The notes below the pieces were generated by a model, which saw only the letters and a list, made by a program, of their open reading frames with translations, was not told where the DNA came from and did no database searches. The translations under genes and the position numbers were made by a program. This document shows positions 25,357-33,470 of a DNA stretch of 64,000 bases, piece by piece. The DNA comes from Desulfitobacterium_A sp034927245 (lineage in GTDB: Bacteria > Bacillota > Desulfitobacteriia > Desulfitobacteriales > Desulfitobacteriaceae). The stretch's first letter is position 1. Each line of letters begins with the position of its first letter. The DNA lies in NCBI RefSeq assembly GCF_034927245.1, contig NZ_JAYFQK010000022.1:33957-97956 (forward strand), read 5' to 3'.

Positions 25357-25650
25357 TTAAGCCAAACTGCGTTTCTTGAGGTATTCATCTAAACCGGAAA
25401 CCGGTACTTCAATACGAATTGCATCATTTCCGCGGAACTTGCATGCAAATTCACAGGCGAGACATTCCGTTCCTAAGCGTAGAACCTCCTCATTGCTGCG
25501 ATGGGCAACAGAGGCCCTTCCCTGATCATCAATACCGAGCAGACCGCGAGCATATTTTTGACAAGCATCAGCGCAAGCCTTGGTCTCGCAAGAATCGCAC
25601 TTGCTGGTATCGATTATAATCGTACAACTTTTTTCTGCGAATTCCAGCAC
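25357..25650 (-). CDS. Small Cys-rich ferredoxin-like protein inside the CoA-ligase operon
   Basis: 97 residues with two cysteine groups: C-x2-C-x4-C-x3-C at residues 18-30 (CDSCETKACADAC) and C-x2-C-x3-C near 63-70 (CLACEFACKF). This resembles a 4Fe-4S cluster protein but spacing is not a standard two-cluster ferredoxin (CxxCxxCxxxCP). It lies between the SucC-like (9 bases) and SucD-like (50 bases) genes, an unexpected place because these two subunits normally adjoin. Role unknown: an electron carrier for the linked oxidation, or an Fe-S accessory to the ligase, are both speculative. Confidence 0.75.
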   Translation of the reverse strand: MLEFAEKSCTIIIDTSKCDSCETKACADACQKYARGLLGIDDQGRASVAHRSNEEVLRLGTECLACEFACKFRGNDAIRIEVPVSGLDEYLKKRSLA

Positions 25651-25659
25651 GGTATTTCC

Positions 25660-26937
25660 CTACTTTCCTAGAGCTTCTTTTTCAGCTCGATACTCTTTAC
25701 TCAAATATAAGAGTCTTTCACCAATAAACTTTGTATCTGTTACATGTTCCTTGCCATAGATTTCAATTCTTCTCCCAGGACCTTCCGGAGTCATTAAATC
25801 TGCTAAACCTGTGCGAAGAATCTCCAAGGATTCATCTTCCCTATTGCCGCAAAGCAACAGCACACAAGGTAAACCCGGTTTTTGCGTTGGCAGGACTTCA
25901 CGTAAAACTTTCACTATGGCGTGTGCATGATGCCATTGTTCTTGATTGGCCATCATGAAGCCCCCGAGTAAATAACCATCAATATTCGGTTGAGTCAGAA
26001 CAGATTTGGCGACACGATAAATTTTTGAGGCAACAGGGTTTCCACTCGTATCCGCATAATTAGCCGGCTTTAACCCGACCTGATTCAAAGCATCAAGCCC
26101 CATCATGGCAGAACCACCGCCAATCGGATGATATCCGATATAACCCGGACTTACTTCGTCATACCCCATGTTCATTAGGAACCCCGTGCCTCTGGCATCG
26201 GTTTCTTCGATGCTCCACCCGATATAATCTAATTCAGTCGGTTCTCCGGGAAGGTCACGGGCAATCTTAATATCAAACTCCGGATGACGTCCTACCGCGC
26301 TGTTATCAATCTCCATCTTGCAATCAGCGCAAACAAGATCCCCTTTGTCAGTCATAATAAACGGATTGATCTCTAAGGTTTGACAATCATATTTTTGATA
26401 CGTTTGAGATAACTTCGTTAAAAAGTTAGCAAATTTACTAATATCTTTATCTGGGATACCCGCCTTTGCCGCTAAATCAACGGCATCATATATTTGCAAG
26501 CCAAAAATCGGATCAACATTTACTTTAAAAATTTTCTCTTCGGGAACACTTTCAATGTCCATTCCCCCTTCTGTACTAAACATCAGCATTGGGGAACGGG
26601 CTTCTCTGGCTCCATTAACTACAAAAGAGCAATAGAATTCTTTCTTGATATTGAGTTTTTCTTCAACAAGCACCTGGCGAACCGGTAATCCTTTAACCGT
26701 CTTGGCAAGGATTTCCGCTGCAACCTGTGCTGCTTCATCAGGCGTGTTGACTAATTTAACTATACCGGCTTTGCCACGGCCGCCGGCTTGTACTTGGCCT
26801 TTTACGGCAACGGGTCCGCCAATCCATTCCGCTGCTTCTTTTGCTTCTTCCGGAGTGGATGCAGATCGGCCTTTGGGTACCGGCATCCCTGCTTTTGCAA
26901 GCCATGCCTTTCCTTGATATTCTAAAAATCTAGCCAT
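25660..26937 (-). CDS. SucC-like CoA ligase beta subunit (ATP-grasp)
   Basis: Beta subunit of a succinyl-CoA-synthetase-type ligase, 425 residues, slightly longer than usual SucC (about 390). ATP-grasp: VAVKGQVQAGGRGKAGIV near 43-60, VLVEEKLNIKKEFYCSF, and the Mg2+/ATP segment TLEINPFIM; the C-terminal ligase domain has GGGSAMMGLDAL and the family GG-containing loop YLLGGFMMAN. First gene of a five-gene set; substrate inferred to be malate because CitE-like lyase and malic enzyme follow. A strong promoter lies about 190 bases upstream. Confidence 0.85.
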   Translation of the reverse strand: MARFLEYQGKAWLAKAGMPVPKGRSASTPEEAKEAAEWIGGPVAVKGQVQAGGRGKAGIVKLVNTPDEAAQVAAEILAKTVKGLPVRQVLVEEKLNIKKEFYCSFVVNGAREARSPMLMFSTEGGMDIESVPEEKIFKVNVDPIFGLQIYDAVDLAAKAGIPDKDISKFANFLTKLSQTYQKYDCQTLEINPFIMTDKGDLVCADCKMEIDNSAVGRHPEFDIKIARDLPGEPTELDYIGWSIEETDARGTGFLMNMGYDEVSPGYIGYHPIGGGSAMMGLDALNQVGLKPANYADTSGNPVASKIYRVAKSVLTQPNIDGYLLGGFMMANQEQWHHAHAIVKVLREVLPTQKPGLPCVLLLCGNREDESLEILRTGLADLMTPEGPGRRIEIYGKEHVTDTKFIGERLLYLSKEYRAEKEALGK

Positions 26938-27023
26938 GCATTATCCCTTCCATAATGTAAATTTCCGAGATCCTTCTTAAACTCAAATACACTTGGGAAA
27001 GAAGTCTCTCACCCCTTTCTTAA

Positions 27024-27063
27024 CTCTCAAATTTATAACTGAGAGCAAAATAATTCGAATTAT
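27024..27063 (-). promoter_or_regulatory. Two inverted repeats in the leader of the malyl-CoA operon
   Basis: CTCTCA-10 bases-TGAGAG at 27024-27045 and the perfect 14-base palindrome ATAATTCGAATTAT at 27050-27063 both lie downstream of the predicted promoter and about 90-130 bases upstream of the SucC-like start. They could be operators or RNA structures; no cognate regulator is recognisable nearby. Confidence 0.45.
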
Positions 27064-27128
27064 GGAGGCACAAATAATGCTAAGTACGTTTCACTATTTA
27101 AAACTAGGTTTCATTTATCGATATGTTT

Positions 27129-27157
27129 ATTATGTAACGAAACTCAACAGAAGTCAA
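27129..27157 (-). promoter_or_regulatory. Sigma-A-type promoter of the malyl-CoA operon
   Basis: Minus-strand TTGACT, 17-base spacer, CATAAT, giving a predicted leader of about 185 bases before the SucC-like ATG. The 309-base gap 26938-27246 holds this promoter, the two inverted repeats and the tRNA terminator, and nothing else that I can see. Confidence 0.65.
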
Positions 27158-27184
27158 TAAAATTATTTAAAGAATTTGTACAGA

Positions 27185-27233
27185 CAAAAAAAGGGGTTCA
27201 ACGAAAATATCATATCGTTAAAACCCTTATCAT
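27185..27233 (-). terminator. Terminator of the tRNA-Ala gene
   Basis: Minus-strand stem GGGTTTTAACGA / TCGTTGAACCC followed by CTTTTTTT, 14 bases beyond the encoded CCA. Confidence 0.8.
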
Positions 27234-27246
27234 ATAATCTTAATAA

Positions 27247-27322
<76 letters not shown>

Positions 27323-27421
27323 ATCGCTCATTAGTATAAATGAAACCTTTCGAATTCTCAAGTATTTTATTTTATTCTATACGAAAATTATTTTTGCCAG
27401 CCTGTATTGCGGAGGAATTGA

Positions 27422-28204
27422 ATGAGTCAAAATATCCAATATGACCGAGAAATTTTATATGTTTATAAGCTCTATTTTTTTCTTACCTTATGGAGTTTTT
27501 CCCTAGCTCTGAGTGGACTAACGCTTTGGAGATTTGGGCTTCTTCCGGGGCTGTATTTTTTCTGGATCTCTACTTTGCTGTCCTATCTGGCAATGATGAG
27601 AAAAAAACAATTTCCCCCTCCCGATAAGAAACTAACGGTGCTGCACATGGCCCGAGAAATAACTAAAGATACGAGCCCCCTGGCGATATCTCATTTTGCC
27701 AGCCAGCTCTATTTTTACCTTCACGAAACTGAACAGGCCATTCAACTGCTGCGAAATTATTTACCTTCACAGGACCCTTTACTTTGTGCCACTCTCGCAG
27801 ATATCCTTCTTCGGGAAAATCGCCCTCGCCAAGCATTAACCATTCTTCGCGAGAATCCGTATACACTTGCCGACCCTTTGCTCCTTATTAACCAGGGACA
27901 CGTACTTCAGCATCTCGGACGCTTCCCCGAGGCCATTAAAATTTATGAACGCAGTCTTCTTATATCCCGGAAAACGGGGTTTCCCCACAATGGTGCATCT
28001 TGGTTTACCCAAATCCTTTTATCCTTAAGCTATAAAGCGAGCTTACATCATTCCCTTGCTGATTGTTATATCCAGCTTAAAAAGTATTCACTTGCCCAAA
28101 GGCATATTTTAGCAGGAAATTTAAGATTGTTTGATCTCTCTCTCTGGCGAAAAACTAATCTTTCACCAAACTATTCTCCTAAAAACTACAGGAAATCACA
28201 TTAG
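27422..28204 (+). CDS. Membrane-anchored TPR-repeat protein
   Basis: 260 residues: two hydrophobic helices at about 17-36 and 39-60 (LWSFSLALSGLTLWRFG, LLPGLYFFWISTLLSYLAMM), then a helical domain with TPR-like repeats (ISHFASQLYFYLHETEQAIQ, LINQGHVLQHLGRFPEAIKIYERS, HHSLADCYIQLKKYSLAQRH). Probable scaffold at the cytoplasmic membrane; partner unknown. ATG at 27422 follows GCGGAGGAATTGA. Monocistronic as far as visible. Confidence 0.78.
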   Translation: MSQNIQYDREILYVYKLYFFLTLWSFSLALSGLTLWRFGLLPGLYFFWISTLLSYLAMMRKKQFPPPDKKLTVLHMAREITKDTSPLAISHFASQLYFYLHETEQAIQLLRNYLPSQDPLLCATLADILLRENRPRQALTILRENPYTLADPLLLINQGHVLQHLGRFPEAIKIYERSLLISRKTGFPHNGASWFTQILLSLSYKASLHHSLADCYIQLKKYSLAQRHILAGNLRLFDLSLWRKTNLSPNYSPKNYRKSH

Positions 28205-28354
28205 TTCTGCATTCTTTTCTGGGTTTAATTCATTAAACTTCTCACTTTTACAACACATTTCACCGTCGAAATTTCATATAATAAATACAAGCCAAAAATT
28301 TACATGATCTATCATCAAATTTTAATATAACCGATTTGCAAGGAGGAATGTTTA

Positions 28355-28576
28355 ATGCTGTCATCTAATGAAGAGGTTCTAAAGTTTATTCGCGAATTTG
28401 AAAGTTCTTCCCGTGAATATCTGATCGCCCATGGAACAAGCGAACATGATTTAGGCAATGCCTACTTAGATTTACAATGGCAGTTTCTCCAAACCATTCT
28501 AAAAACAAAACCCAGATTACGCCGACAGCGTACTGCTCAAGCGCTAAGAAAAAATTCTCGCGTAACGATTGCTTAA
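28355..28576 (+). CDS. Small hypothetical protein, 73 residues
   Basis: Good SD (AAGGAGGAATG) before ATG 28355 and a strong terminator 12 bases past the stop show a real monocistronic gene. The product is helical and amphipathic with a basic C-terminus (KPRLRRQRTAQALRKNSRV) that could touch nucleic acid or membrane. No family recognised. Confidence 0.7.
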   Translation: MLSSNEEVLKFIREFESSSREYLIAHGTSEHDLGNAYLDLQWQFLQTILKTKPRLRRQRTAQALRKNSRVTIA

Positions 28577-28587
28577 AACATTTTTTA

Positions 28588-28616
28588 ACCAGACGGTTCA
28601 ATACCGTCTGGTTTTT
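28588..28616 (+). terminator. Intrinsic terminator of the 73-residue protein gene
   Basis: AACCAGACGG / CCGTCTGGTT stem with a TTCAATA loop and six Ts; the opposite strand reads into the GNAT gene's end, so it may serve both. Confidence 0.92.
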
Positions 28617-28621
28617 TACTT

Positions 28622-29086
28622 TTAGTCATTTAAATTTATATCGATAAGTAACGCATTTTCATCGCAGTTTGGGAATTTTACACAATAAAGGCATTCTTGC
28701 CATACTTTCTGCGGTAACTCTTCTTTGTTCACACTGTGAAAACCTAAATGGGCAAAAAATCCCGGCTGGTAAGTTAAAGTAAATACCTTTGGAACACCTA
28801 ACTCTTTAGCTTCCTCAATCAGGGAATCTACAATCATCTTTCCCAAACCCTTTTTCTGATAATCCTTACCAATGGCTAAAGCCCGTACCTCTGCCAAATC
28901 ATCCCATAGGATATGAAGCGAACCGGCCCCTTTAATCTGACCCCCTTCTTCATAGATCAGAAATTCACGAATATGTTCACACAGCATATGTCTTGAACGA
29001 GCAAGCATTAAACCTTCTTCCGCAAAACCATTGATCAGCTTTTGGATATACTCAACATCAGCAAGCTTAGCTTTTCTTAATCCCAT
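28622..29086 (-). CDS. GNAT N-acetyltransferase, short ArgA-like
   Basis: 154-residue GNAT-fold acetyltransferase. Acetyl-CoA motif is VRALAIGKDYQKKGLGKMIVDSL with QKKGLG as the pyrophosphate loop; the C-terminal YQPGFFAHLGFHSVNKEELPQKVWQECLYCVKFPNCDENAL matches the ending (CxxCxxFPxCDE) of short N-acetylglutamate synthases. Arginine biosynthesis initiation is plausible, but no arg genes are adjacent and other amine substrates are possible. Confidence 0.82.
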   Translation of the reverse strand: MGLRKAKLADVEYIQKLINGFAEEGLMLARSRHMLCEHIREFLIYEEGGQIKGAGSLHILWDDLAEVRALAIGKDYQKKGLGKMIVDSLIEEAKELGVPKVFTLTYQPGFFAHLGFHSVNKEELPQKVWQECLYCVKFPNCDENALLIDINLND

Positions 29087-29157
29087 GATTCAATCACTCC
29101 TCTGCTTCCGTATAATTATACATTAAGCAGAGGATTTATACCATAACTTCCTTTAAT

Positions 29158-30387
29158 TTAATACTCTATCAGCGAAGCATTGACATGACTGCGGCAGTTT
29201 AACTCATCTAAGCCACTTGCTTGCCAATGATCAGGTAAAGTCCAGATTGGGAACTGTTCCGGATTCTTCAGCCAGGACTGAAAGAGCCGCAGGTCTTCCT
29301 CGAGACTTACAGTCGTAAGCCAAATAATCTGCCCGTTCCACCGGATTCCCGAAGGTTTTAGCTTATTTGAACAGAGCAGATCACTATTTTTTAAAACACT
29401 GCTTAAGAGCAGAGAATGACTGGCACAGACCATCGCCTTTTCCAAAATCGGGAAAACAACGCTCAGCTGCCCATCTCCCAGAAAATAGAACCATTGACCT
29501 AATTCATTGACCCAATTTTCTCCCCGTTCTTTGGGCAGCCATGGCCATTCCCAGGGGATCCCCCAGAGGGAGCTGATAATCCCGCCTCCTTGACGCAAAT
29601 AACGAGAAAGGATTTCCTTCGGCTTAAGTTCCCCACGCTTTTCCTTTCTTTCTAGGTGATCCAAAATAGAGGTTATAGTCTGACGGAATTCTTGATTTAA
29701 TACTCCTGAAGCATCAACCCAACCTAAACACTGCCATTGTTTGCTGAGCATTGAATCACGTTCCCACTTTGCTTTGGTCATGATCTCAAATTTCTTTCCC
29801 TTGCGGCGGATTTCAGCGATTTCGAAATTTCCCCAGAGAAGGCTGATACTCAGGGGTTTAATGTCCACCCTGACTTGGCGATTAACTAATTCGTCAACAT
29901 ATCCTTTAACAACATCAAGCTGATACTGGGCTACCGGATTAAGTTCTTGACGCCATTTTTTCCAATCAAGACGTTCTTCCCCTAAAGCGGTTTGCAGGCT
30001 CTTTTGATTTATATTCTCCGGTATAAGGTAAAGGCTCGGTGTTAATTTTTCGCGCCAATAAACAGCATGAGCTTTTATAATACCTCCGAGCATATTTAAA
30101 GTTTGTAAGAAAAAAGGAGAAAAATCAGGGGCAACAAAATAGATGACGGTTTTGACACCATTGCTCAAACGGCTTCCCCATAACATACCTGCCAGTAGAA
30201 AATCCTCTTCTTTGGGGAGCTTCGCGCTCGCAATAATCCCTACACGCAGAGATGTTCCTCCGCCCAAATAATAATCAAACTGGCTCGGAAGTCGCCAGTT
30301 TTTCTTCTTTTCCGCGGGACATTCTTCAAAATTACTTGCGATAAAAATATCAGAATGAGTCGTCCAAACTGCTTGCCATCTCTCCAC
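29158..30387 (-). CDS. Hypothetical protein, 409 residues
   Basis: No family recognised. The product is Trp-rich, soluble, without signal peptide; a Gly-rich motif near residue 41 (YYLGGGTSLRVGIIA) and a mixed alpha/beta look suggest an enzyme-like or nuclease-like core, with a basic central region (MTKAKWERDSMLSKQW, ERKEKRGELKPKE). It is immediately downstream of the P1 peptidase gene on the same strand after about 110 bases. Related proteins of unknown function are likely confined to close relatives. Confidence 0.65.
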   Translation of the reverse strand: MERWQAVWTTHSDIFIASNFEECPAEKKKNWRLPSQFDYYLGGGTSLRVGIIASAKLPKEEDFLLAGMLWGSRLSNGVKTVIYFVAPDFSPFFLQTLNMLGGIIKAHAVYWREKLTPSLYLIPENINQKSLQTALGEERLDWKKWRQELNPVAQYQLDVVKGYVDELVNRQVRVDIKPLSISLLWGNFEIAEIRRKGKKFEIMTKAKWERDSMLSKQWQCLGWVDASGVLNQEFRQTITSILDHLERKEKRGELKPKEILSRYLRQGGGIISSLWGIPWEWPWLPKERGENWVNELGQWFYFLGDGQLSVVFPILEKAMVCASHSLLLSSVLKNSDLLCSNKLKPSGIRWNGQIIWLTTVSLEEDLRLFQSWLKNPEQFPIWTLPDHWQASGLDELNCRSHVNASLIEY

Positions 30388-30499
30388 AATGAGATCCTCC
30401 CTTTGCTTTTGGTCACGTTTATTGTGTCATATTTCATATCTACGCGTTGAAGTCCCTTAAAATGACACAAGCAGAGGAAGATATCCCGAAACAATTCAA

Positions 30500-31552
30500 T
30501 CATACCTTATTTAGCAAGCCCAAAACTTCTTTGATGGGTAGTGCATACCGAATTCTGTTATCTCTACCCTCCATGGTTTGGGCGAGAAAAAGAGCATTCC
30601 AAATACTCTCAGCTGATGCCTCAATAGCTGCTTGATAAAAGTCATCCATTTCAAAATCGGATACAATATCTTCATTTGCCGTACCTTGGGTACTCACCAT
30701 AAGACAAAATTCTCCGCTTCCTGTACGAGAAATTCCTCCGGTTCTAGCCATTCCTAAAAAGGATCTCTCGGCAAGCTTAGTCAGCTGCCATCGTGTAAGA
30801 GGTGCATTCGTTATTCCGACAAGAATCAAAGAACCGGGACAGTACTTTTCTTCCACATGTGATAACAACAAACCGACAGGCACCCCATTGATCAGCAGAT
30901 CCTTTAATAACCCGTAGTTGGCTAAGGCAAGGATCCCCAAGACATAATTTTTGTTTCTTAATCGGAGGATACGTGATGAGCTGCCAATCCCACCCTTAAG
31001 CTGGAATAAGGACATTCCGGTACCTGCCCCGACATTACCCTGGGGAACACTTTCATTATTTGCACGCCCTAAAGCGAGAATAGCATCAGCCGGTTTTACA
31101 TGTCGGCCCCGAATATCGTTTAAATACGAATCATCACACTCAAAGACAACAAGGTTCGGAGTTCGAGCATCGTTTCCAATTTCCGGGTTCTCATTTAAGA
31201 GATGTGTCAATAGCCCTTCAGCTGCAGCATTTACGCTCAAGGTGTTCGTGAGGAGGATTGGTGAATTAAGAATTCCTGTTTCCAGAAGATAGGGAACCCC
31301 CATAGATTTTCCATAGCCGTTAAAAACAGAAATTCCTGCCCGGCATGGGTTTTGATACATATTTCCGGGATGCGGACGAATGGCTGTCACTCCTGTCCGT
31401 ACAGGACCTTTACCGGGTACAAGAGCTCCTTCGCCCCTAATAATCGTTACATTTCCAATCAAAACCCCCGGAACATCACAGATATCGTTCTGTCTGCCCG
31501 GAGGCAGTTCTCCCATCCACAAGCCATATTCGCGCGGTTTTTTCCGTTCCAA
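30500..31552 (-). CDS. P1 family peptidase (DmpA/BapA-like)
   Basis: Self-processing N-terminal-nucleophile hydrolase of 350 residues. The precursor keeps GNVGAGTG and KGGIGSSSR and, at residues 240-241, a Gly-Ser pair (CPGSLILVGITNAPL) that matches the family autoproteolysis site giving a small C-terminal subunit with Ser as the new nucleophile; LAERSFLGMARTGG follows as expected. The family has aminopeptidase, beta-aminopeptidase and esterase activities; substrate unknown. Start is TTG at 31552; the SD lies inside a hairpin (see 31560-31596). Confidence 0.9.
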   Translation of the reverse strand: MERKKPREYGLWMGELPPGRQNDICDVPGVLIGNVTIIRGEGALVPGKGPVRTGVTAIRPHPGNMYQNPCRAGISVFNGYGKSMGVPYLLETGILNSPILLTNTLSVNAAAEGLLTHLLNENPEIGNDARTPNLVVFECDDSYLNDIRGRHVKPADAILALGRANNESVPQGNVGAGTGMSLFQLKGGIGSSSRILRLRNKNYVLGILALANYGLLKDLLINGVPVGLLLSHVEEKYCPGSLILVGITNAPLTRWQLTKLAERSFLGMARTGGISRTGSGEFCLMVSTQGTANEDIVSDFEMDDFYQAAIEASAESIWNALFLAQTMEGRDNRIRYALPIKEVLGLLNKV

Positions 31553-31559
31553 ATAAAAT

Positions 31560-31596
31560 CCCCCCTAAGTCACCTTATGAATTGACTTAGGAGGGT
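31560..31596 (-). promoter_or_regulatory. Hairpin that is both a likely terminator and occludes the P1 peptidase ribosome binding site
   Basis: Minus strand CCTCCTAAGTCA and TGACTTAGGGGG pair with one wobble. The right arm contains the AGGGGGG SD just before TTG 31552, followed by TTTTATTT. It could end transcription of the upstream gene and, when read through, block translation of the peptidase. Confidence 0.65.
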
Positions 31597-31600
31597 ATAA

Positions 31601-32356
31601 CTAACTCCAAAGCTTAATTAGCTTTCCGATATTGATTAACTTGCTTGTAAAAGAAACGAGCATAAGGGCCAAGGGATAAGCACGTTTTGGTTCTTCGAAA
31701 TGTCGTTCTAAAATGTTTTGACTAAAAAGTTCATCTACTTCAGCTTTGAACGAGGGTGAAAGAATTCCCAGTTCGATTATTAAATTAAACTGATCCCTTA
31801 AATCCCCTGAGGGTTCTTTTCCTTCTTTTTTAAGCACATGAGCTGTTATGCTTTTAAGGGCTTCGGCAATCTTAGGGATAAACTCATTATAACGGCCGCT
31901 TCGCAGGAGATCACATGCTTCTTCTAATTGCTGAGATATTTCATGAGGTAAATTCTCCGCATTTTGCAGTTTTTCCATTTTTTTTAGACATGGGCAAGTA
32001 AATTCGGATACAATTCGCTCATCCCGCGCCATTGCCGGCTCAACAAGACGCGATGGAGATATACTTGACATGGCTGCAAAAACTAACTTTCGTGCATCCT
32101 CTTCAGAATTTCCCCGATAAATCCAGCGTGTCCGCCCTAATTTTCGAACAGCTGCTTCTTCGGGTGTCAGAACTTTGAGATCAGAACATAATGGAACCGG
32201 AACTGTGAATTCAAGATACCATCCTTTGCGCCTTCTCCGGATTTTAAAAATCTTTTCAGTATGATGATAGAAAGCCACTCCATCTCTCACGGGACAACTT
32301 CTCAATCTCTGTCCTACCCATTCAAGAACTTTGTCCAGTTGGGCTTCAAATTCCAT
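31601..32356 (-). CDS. Hypothetical protein, 251 residues
   Basis: No family recognised. Looks soluble, with a basic N-terminal half (KIFKIRRRRKGWYLEF), a lone CPC in the middle (EFTCPCLKKMEKLQ) and a helical C-terminus. ATG 32356 lies 9 bases after AGGAGG; a TTG one codon earlier is possible. A terminator-like hairpin follows 5 bases after the stop, and the P1 peptidase gene lies 48 bases further, so the two may share a transcript. Confidence 0.68.
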   Translation of the reverse strand: MEFEAQLDKVLEWVGQRLRSCPVRDGVAFYHHTEKIFKIRRRRKGWYLEFTVPVPLCSDLKVLTPEEAAVRKLGRTRWIYRGNSEEDARKLVFAAMSSISPSRLVEPAMARDERIVSEFTCPCLKKMEKLQNAENLPHEISQQLEEACDLLRSGRYNEFIPKIAEALKSITAHVLKKEGKEPSGDLRDQFNLIIELGILSPSFKAEVDELFSQNILERHFEEPKRAYPLALMLVSFTSKLINIGKLIKLWS

Positions 32357-32468
32357 CAAACGTCCCCTCCTACCTTTCTCAATAATAGAAAGTTCGAGTT
32401 TTTTCTAAAAAATCCTCCTCTTTTTTCGCTTTTCTCTTATACTAAAATAATTTTTCCACTTTAAAGGG

Positions 32469-33248
32469 CTATCTTAAAAAATAAATAATAATAACCGTTA
32501 TTCCTATAATAAAACGATATCCCACAAAAACCTTAAAATTGCTCGTCTTTAGATAACGGAGTAAAAATGAAATACTGAGAAGCCCTACAATGAAAGCAGT
32601 ACAAATTCCTATCACAAAGGAAAGATTAATATCTGAGGGTTGAAGATGTCGGAGACTAAGAATACCCGCTCCTAAGATAATCGGTGTTGACATTAAAAAT
32701 GAAAATCGTGCCGCATCTTCTCTTTTCAAACTAAGCAGCCGTGCAGCTGTCATTGTACTTCCGGCCCTTGAAACACCGGGAATGATCGCCAGTGCCTGTG
32801 ATAGGCCAATCAATAAAGCTTCCATCAAAGTCATAGTTTCCAATGTCCGCAATTGACGCCTGTTATCAGCCCAATAGAGAATTAGACCTAAGAGAATAAG
32901 CATAATTCCAATTAAAAGCGGGGATCGAAAAACAGTAGCTGCTTTGTCTTCCAGCGCAAAGCCGATCAGTGCCCCGGGAATTGTCGCTATGACCAAATAC
33001 CAAAATAAACGTTTCTCATTTGAAGGTTTTCGGCTTAACGCACCTTTAAATAAACTTATCCAATCCTTCCAGAAATAAAGAACTACTGCTAAGAGTGTCC
33101 CCATATGTAAAGCAACATCAAAGGTTATGCCCATGTAATTCCATCCAAATAACCAAGGAATTAAAACGAGATGGGCCGAACTGGAAATAGGGAGAAACTC
33201 TCCTAGGCCTTGGACAATTCCTAATATTACCGCTTGAAAAATGGTCAT
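32469..33248 (-). CDS. uppP: Undecaprenyl-diphosphatase
   Basis: BacA/UppP integral-membrane phosphatase recycling undecaprenyl pyrophosphate for peptidoglycan synthesis (259 residues, about eight helices). Both active-site motifs are intact: GEFLPISSSAHL near residue 18-30 and PGVSRAGSTM near 170. The ATG at 33248 follows TTGGGGGGCTAAA; the frame extends 18 residues upstream into the hairpin-rich leader and is not UppP-like. Downstream of tetR on the same strand. Confidence 0.95.
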   Translation of the reverse strand: MTIFQAVILGIVQGLGEFLPISSSAHLVLIPWLFGWNYMGITFDVALHMGTLLAVVLYFWKDWISLFKGALSRKPSNEKRLFWYLVIATIPGALIGFALEDKAATVFRSPLLIGIMLILLGLILYWADNRRQLRTLETMTLMEALLIGLSQALAIIPGVSRAGSTMTAARLLSLKREDAARFSFLMSTPIILGAGILSLRHLQPSDINLSFVIGICTAFIVGLLSISFLLRYLKTSNFKVFVGYRFIIGITVIIIYFLR

Positions 33249-33284
33249 TTTTAGCCCCCCAATACATTTTATCCGATGACTAAC

Positions 33285-33397
33285 CGCCACTAAGACTCCC
33301 AAGTGGGAGATAAGTGGCGCTAAGTCCCTGGATAAGTCAACTTAATTTCAGAAACAAGTGCGATAGTTCCACCGGAACTATCGGGAGTCAAAACTCC
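33285..33397 (-). other. Structured 5' leader of uppP with mutually exclusive hairpins
   Basis: The tetR-uppP gap holds four stems: 33285-33319 (CGCCACT..CTCCC/GGGAG..AGTGGCG), 33361-33383 (perfect 10-base CGATAGTTCC/GGAACTATCG), and two overlapping ones at 33384-33397 (GGAGT/ACTCC) and 33391-33408 (AAACTC/GAGTTT) that cannot form together. No ORF is present. Looks like a regulatory leader or attenuator; identity unknown. Confidence 0.5.
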
Positions 33398-33470
33398 ACC
33401 TAGAGTTTCCTATATCCCATATGTATATCCTAAGCAAAGGGCAATAGAACTCAATTAAAGCGTTAAAGTA

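Noticed and set aside
23474..25379. Plus-strand ORFs opposite the malyl-CoA genes
   Set aside because: No SD sites, composition of antisense frames, and the minus strand encodes clear families.
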